Source of the DNA: Merluccius polli
Lineage: Eukaryota; Chordata; Actinopteri; Gadiformes; Merlucciidae
Direction: 5' to 3'
Assembly: GCA_030340625.1 (NCBI GenBank)
Contig: JAOPHQ010005424.1
Coordinates: forward strand, 124,001-188,000
DNA: 64,000 nt
Shown: in pieces, positions 63,177 through 64,000 of the stretch
Layout: each line of letters begins with the position of its first letter
Numbering within the stretch: position 1 is the stretch's first letter
Position numbers and translations under genes: made by a program
The notes under the pieces: generated by a model
What the model saw: only the letters and a program-made list of their open reading frames with translations
Database searches by the model: none
What the model was told of the DNA's origin: nothing

Positions 63177-64000
63177 ATGGGGACATCAAAACAACTCTCC
63201 ACTGACCTAAAAACTAAGATAATTCATTATCATGAATTAGGAGAAGGGTACAAGAAATTATCAAGAAGGTTTGGACTGTCTGTCTCCACAGTCAGAAATG
63301 TGGTGCAGAAATGGAAGGCCACAAGAACAGTCCTTGTGAAGGAAAGATGTGGTAGGTGTAGTGATGTTCATTGAGGAAGAAGGCCGCCGACACAGGATCG
63401 CTTTAACTCACTTTATTTGTTTAGCTTTAGGTCTATTATCTATCAAACAAATGGAGAGGACTTGTAAAATTCACGCGTGGAGCGACCCTTAGCTGTGTAT
63501 CTGTCCAGATACGCTGCCTGTAGGGTTTCTCCCCTCCCCCGGATGTGTTGTTTGGTAGTATCTGGGCAGGCGTGGCCTCTATGACGCATAATATGCTCTG
63601 ATTGGCTAGTGTTTAGCGCCCGCCCCCAGTGTATTATGTGTGCCGCCATCTGGTGGCCAGGTGCGGTTAATACAACTTATATATTTCTTTCTGTTCCTTT
63701 GTGGCTATGTGTAGATATTACAGCCTGTTGATACATATGTTATTATTTATTCTTAACATAGGCCAAAAAAAATATCGGAAAGGCACAGGCGAAGGATGGT
63801 TAGAATGGTCACAGACAAGCCACAGACCACCTCCAGAGAACTACAAGAACATCTGGCTACTGATGGTGTAGTTGTTCATCGTTCCACAATCCAGCGTACT
63901 TTGCACCAGGTAAAGCTCATTGGAAGGGTGATGCGCAAAAAGCCTTTCCTGAGTGTTCGTCACAAGAAGAGTCGCATGAGGTATGCAAAATCACATCTGG
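63177..64000 (+). pseudogene. Tc1 transposase, split by a solo LTR, 3' end off the window
   Basis: ATG at 63177. The first 60 codons give the PAIRED-like helix-turn-helix (L-S-T-D-L-K-T-K-I-I...G-E-G-Y-K-K-L-S-R-R-F-G-L-S-V-S-T-V). After the LTR the frame resumes exactly at 63763 with P-K-K-I-S-E-R-H-R-R-R-M-V, T-S-R-E-L-Q-E-H-L and R-S-T-I-Q-R-T-L-H (second helix-turn-helix). The DDE domain is outside the window. Apart from the insertion, no stop is seen. Confidence 0.85.
63357..63758 (-). mobile_element. Solo LTR, 402 bp, 4-bp target duplication
   Basis: In minus orientation it starts TGTTAAGAAT and ends CACTACA (TG...CA). TAGG flanks both sides (63353-63356, 63759-63762). A TATATAAG box (near 63680) and an AATAAAG signal (near 63413) are in proper order for an LTR promoter and polyadenylation site. 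No internal retroelement genes remain. Confidence 0.85.

Larger units (their letters stand above)
62781..64000 (+). mobile_element. Tc1-type transposon, continues beyond the window
   Basis: It starts after TA with AGTGGTATGCAAAAGTTTGG. The block ...GCAAAAGTTTGGGCACCC recurs near 62973, so the left end has the two-direct-repeat (IR/DR) layout of Tc1 elements. The transposase ORF follows and is split by a solo LTR. The right end lies outside the window. Confidence 0.9.

Noticed and set aside
1..64000. A new defence or signalling gene cluster
   Set aside because: All coding outside myo18a and the fam240-like gene resolves to transposon families or to unrecognised short ORFs; I found no cluster of unexplained intact genes.

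Overview
The window is vertebrate DNA, most likely from a teleost fish. It contains two real host genes. The larger is the 3' part of an unconventional myosin-18A gene (myo18a), on the minus strand: 11 exons between 61880 and 42217, with consistent splice sites and phases, a coiled-coil tail and the conserved C-terminal motifs. The smaller is a complete two-exon FAM240-family gene on the plus strand, with coding exons 5751-5872 and 12483-12600. The two genes are convergent, and about 29.6 kb of transposon wreckage separates their stop codons. The teleost assignment rests on the intron-rich vertebrate myosin gene together with the repeat types: DIRS1-type and L2/Rex-like retroelements, PIF/Harbinger and hAT elements with exact target duplications, a Tc1 element, and abundant CA/TA microsatellites.

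Layout. 0.2-2.6 kb: 5' part of a decayed non-LTR retrotransposon (minus). 2.6-5.7 kb: simple repeats and a 738-bp hAT-like element. 5.75-12.6 kb: the fam240-like gene; its only intron opens with a 19-20-bp minisatellite that copies the exon's own 5' splice site, interrupted by a LINE fragment, and also holds a 915-bp hAT element and two hairpin elements. 13.4-23.8 kb: a DIRS1-type tyrosine-recombinase retrotransposon, apparently pulled apart by four or more later insertions (a Harbinger-like palindromic element, two hAT elements, and an autonomous-type Harbinger with a broken transposase and a nearly intact Myb-like ORF). 23.9-31 kb: an inverted pair of minisatellites around a 1.25-kb Harbinger-type element, chimeric DNA-transposon ends, an inverted LTR copy split by a LINE, and a 541-bp element with a 9-bp target duplication. 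31-38 kb: a decayed large DNA-transposon gene (transposase-like region plus an Ulp1-type cysteine protease tail), interrupted by a Harbinger MITE and by a ~2-kb fold-back. 39.5-41.0 kb: a 52-bp minisatellite of about 28 units.

42.2-61.9 kb is myo18a. Its introns hold hAT elements, a nearly full-length L2/Rex-type LINE (46.1-49.5 kb), triplet and dinucleotide repeats, a Harbinger-type MITE (54.75-55.80 kb), a second copy of the LTR family seen at 28-30 kb (59.4-60.7 kb, split by an hAT MITE) and a ~210-nt polypyrimidine run directly before one 3' splice site. 62.0-64.0 kb: an unclassified element with 69-bp repeats, then a Tc1 transposon whose transposase frame is split by a 402-bp solo LTR with a 4-bp target duplication.

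I see no operon, CRISPR array or rRNA, and no new defence-like system. The most original signals are the splice-donor minisatellite in fam240, the Ulp1-bearing transposon relic at 34.9-37.6 kb, the exploded DIRS element, and a G-run/ACCTACGACCGACGG module shared by three different hAT elements. All family names come from recognition of motifs by eye; no database search was run.
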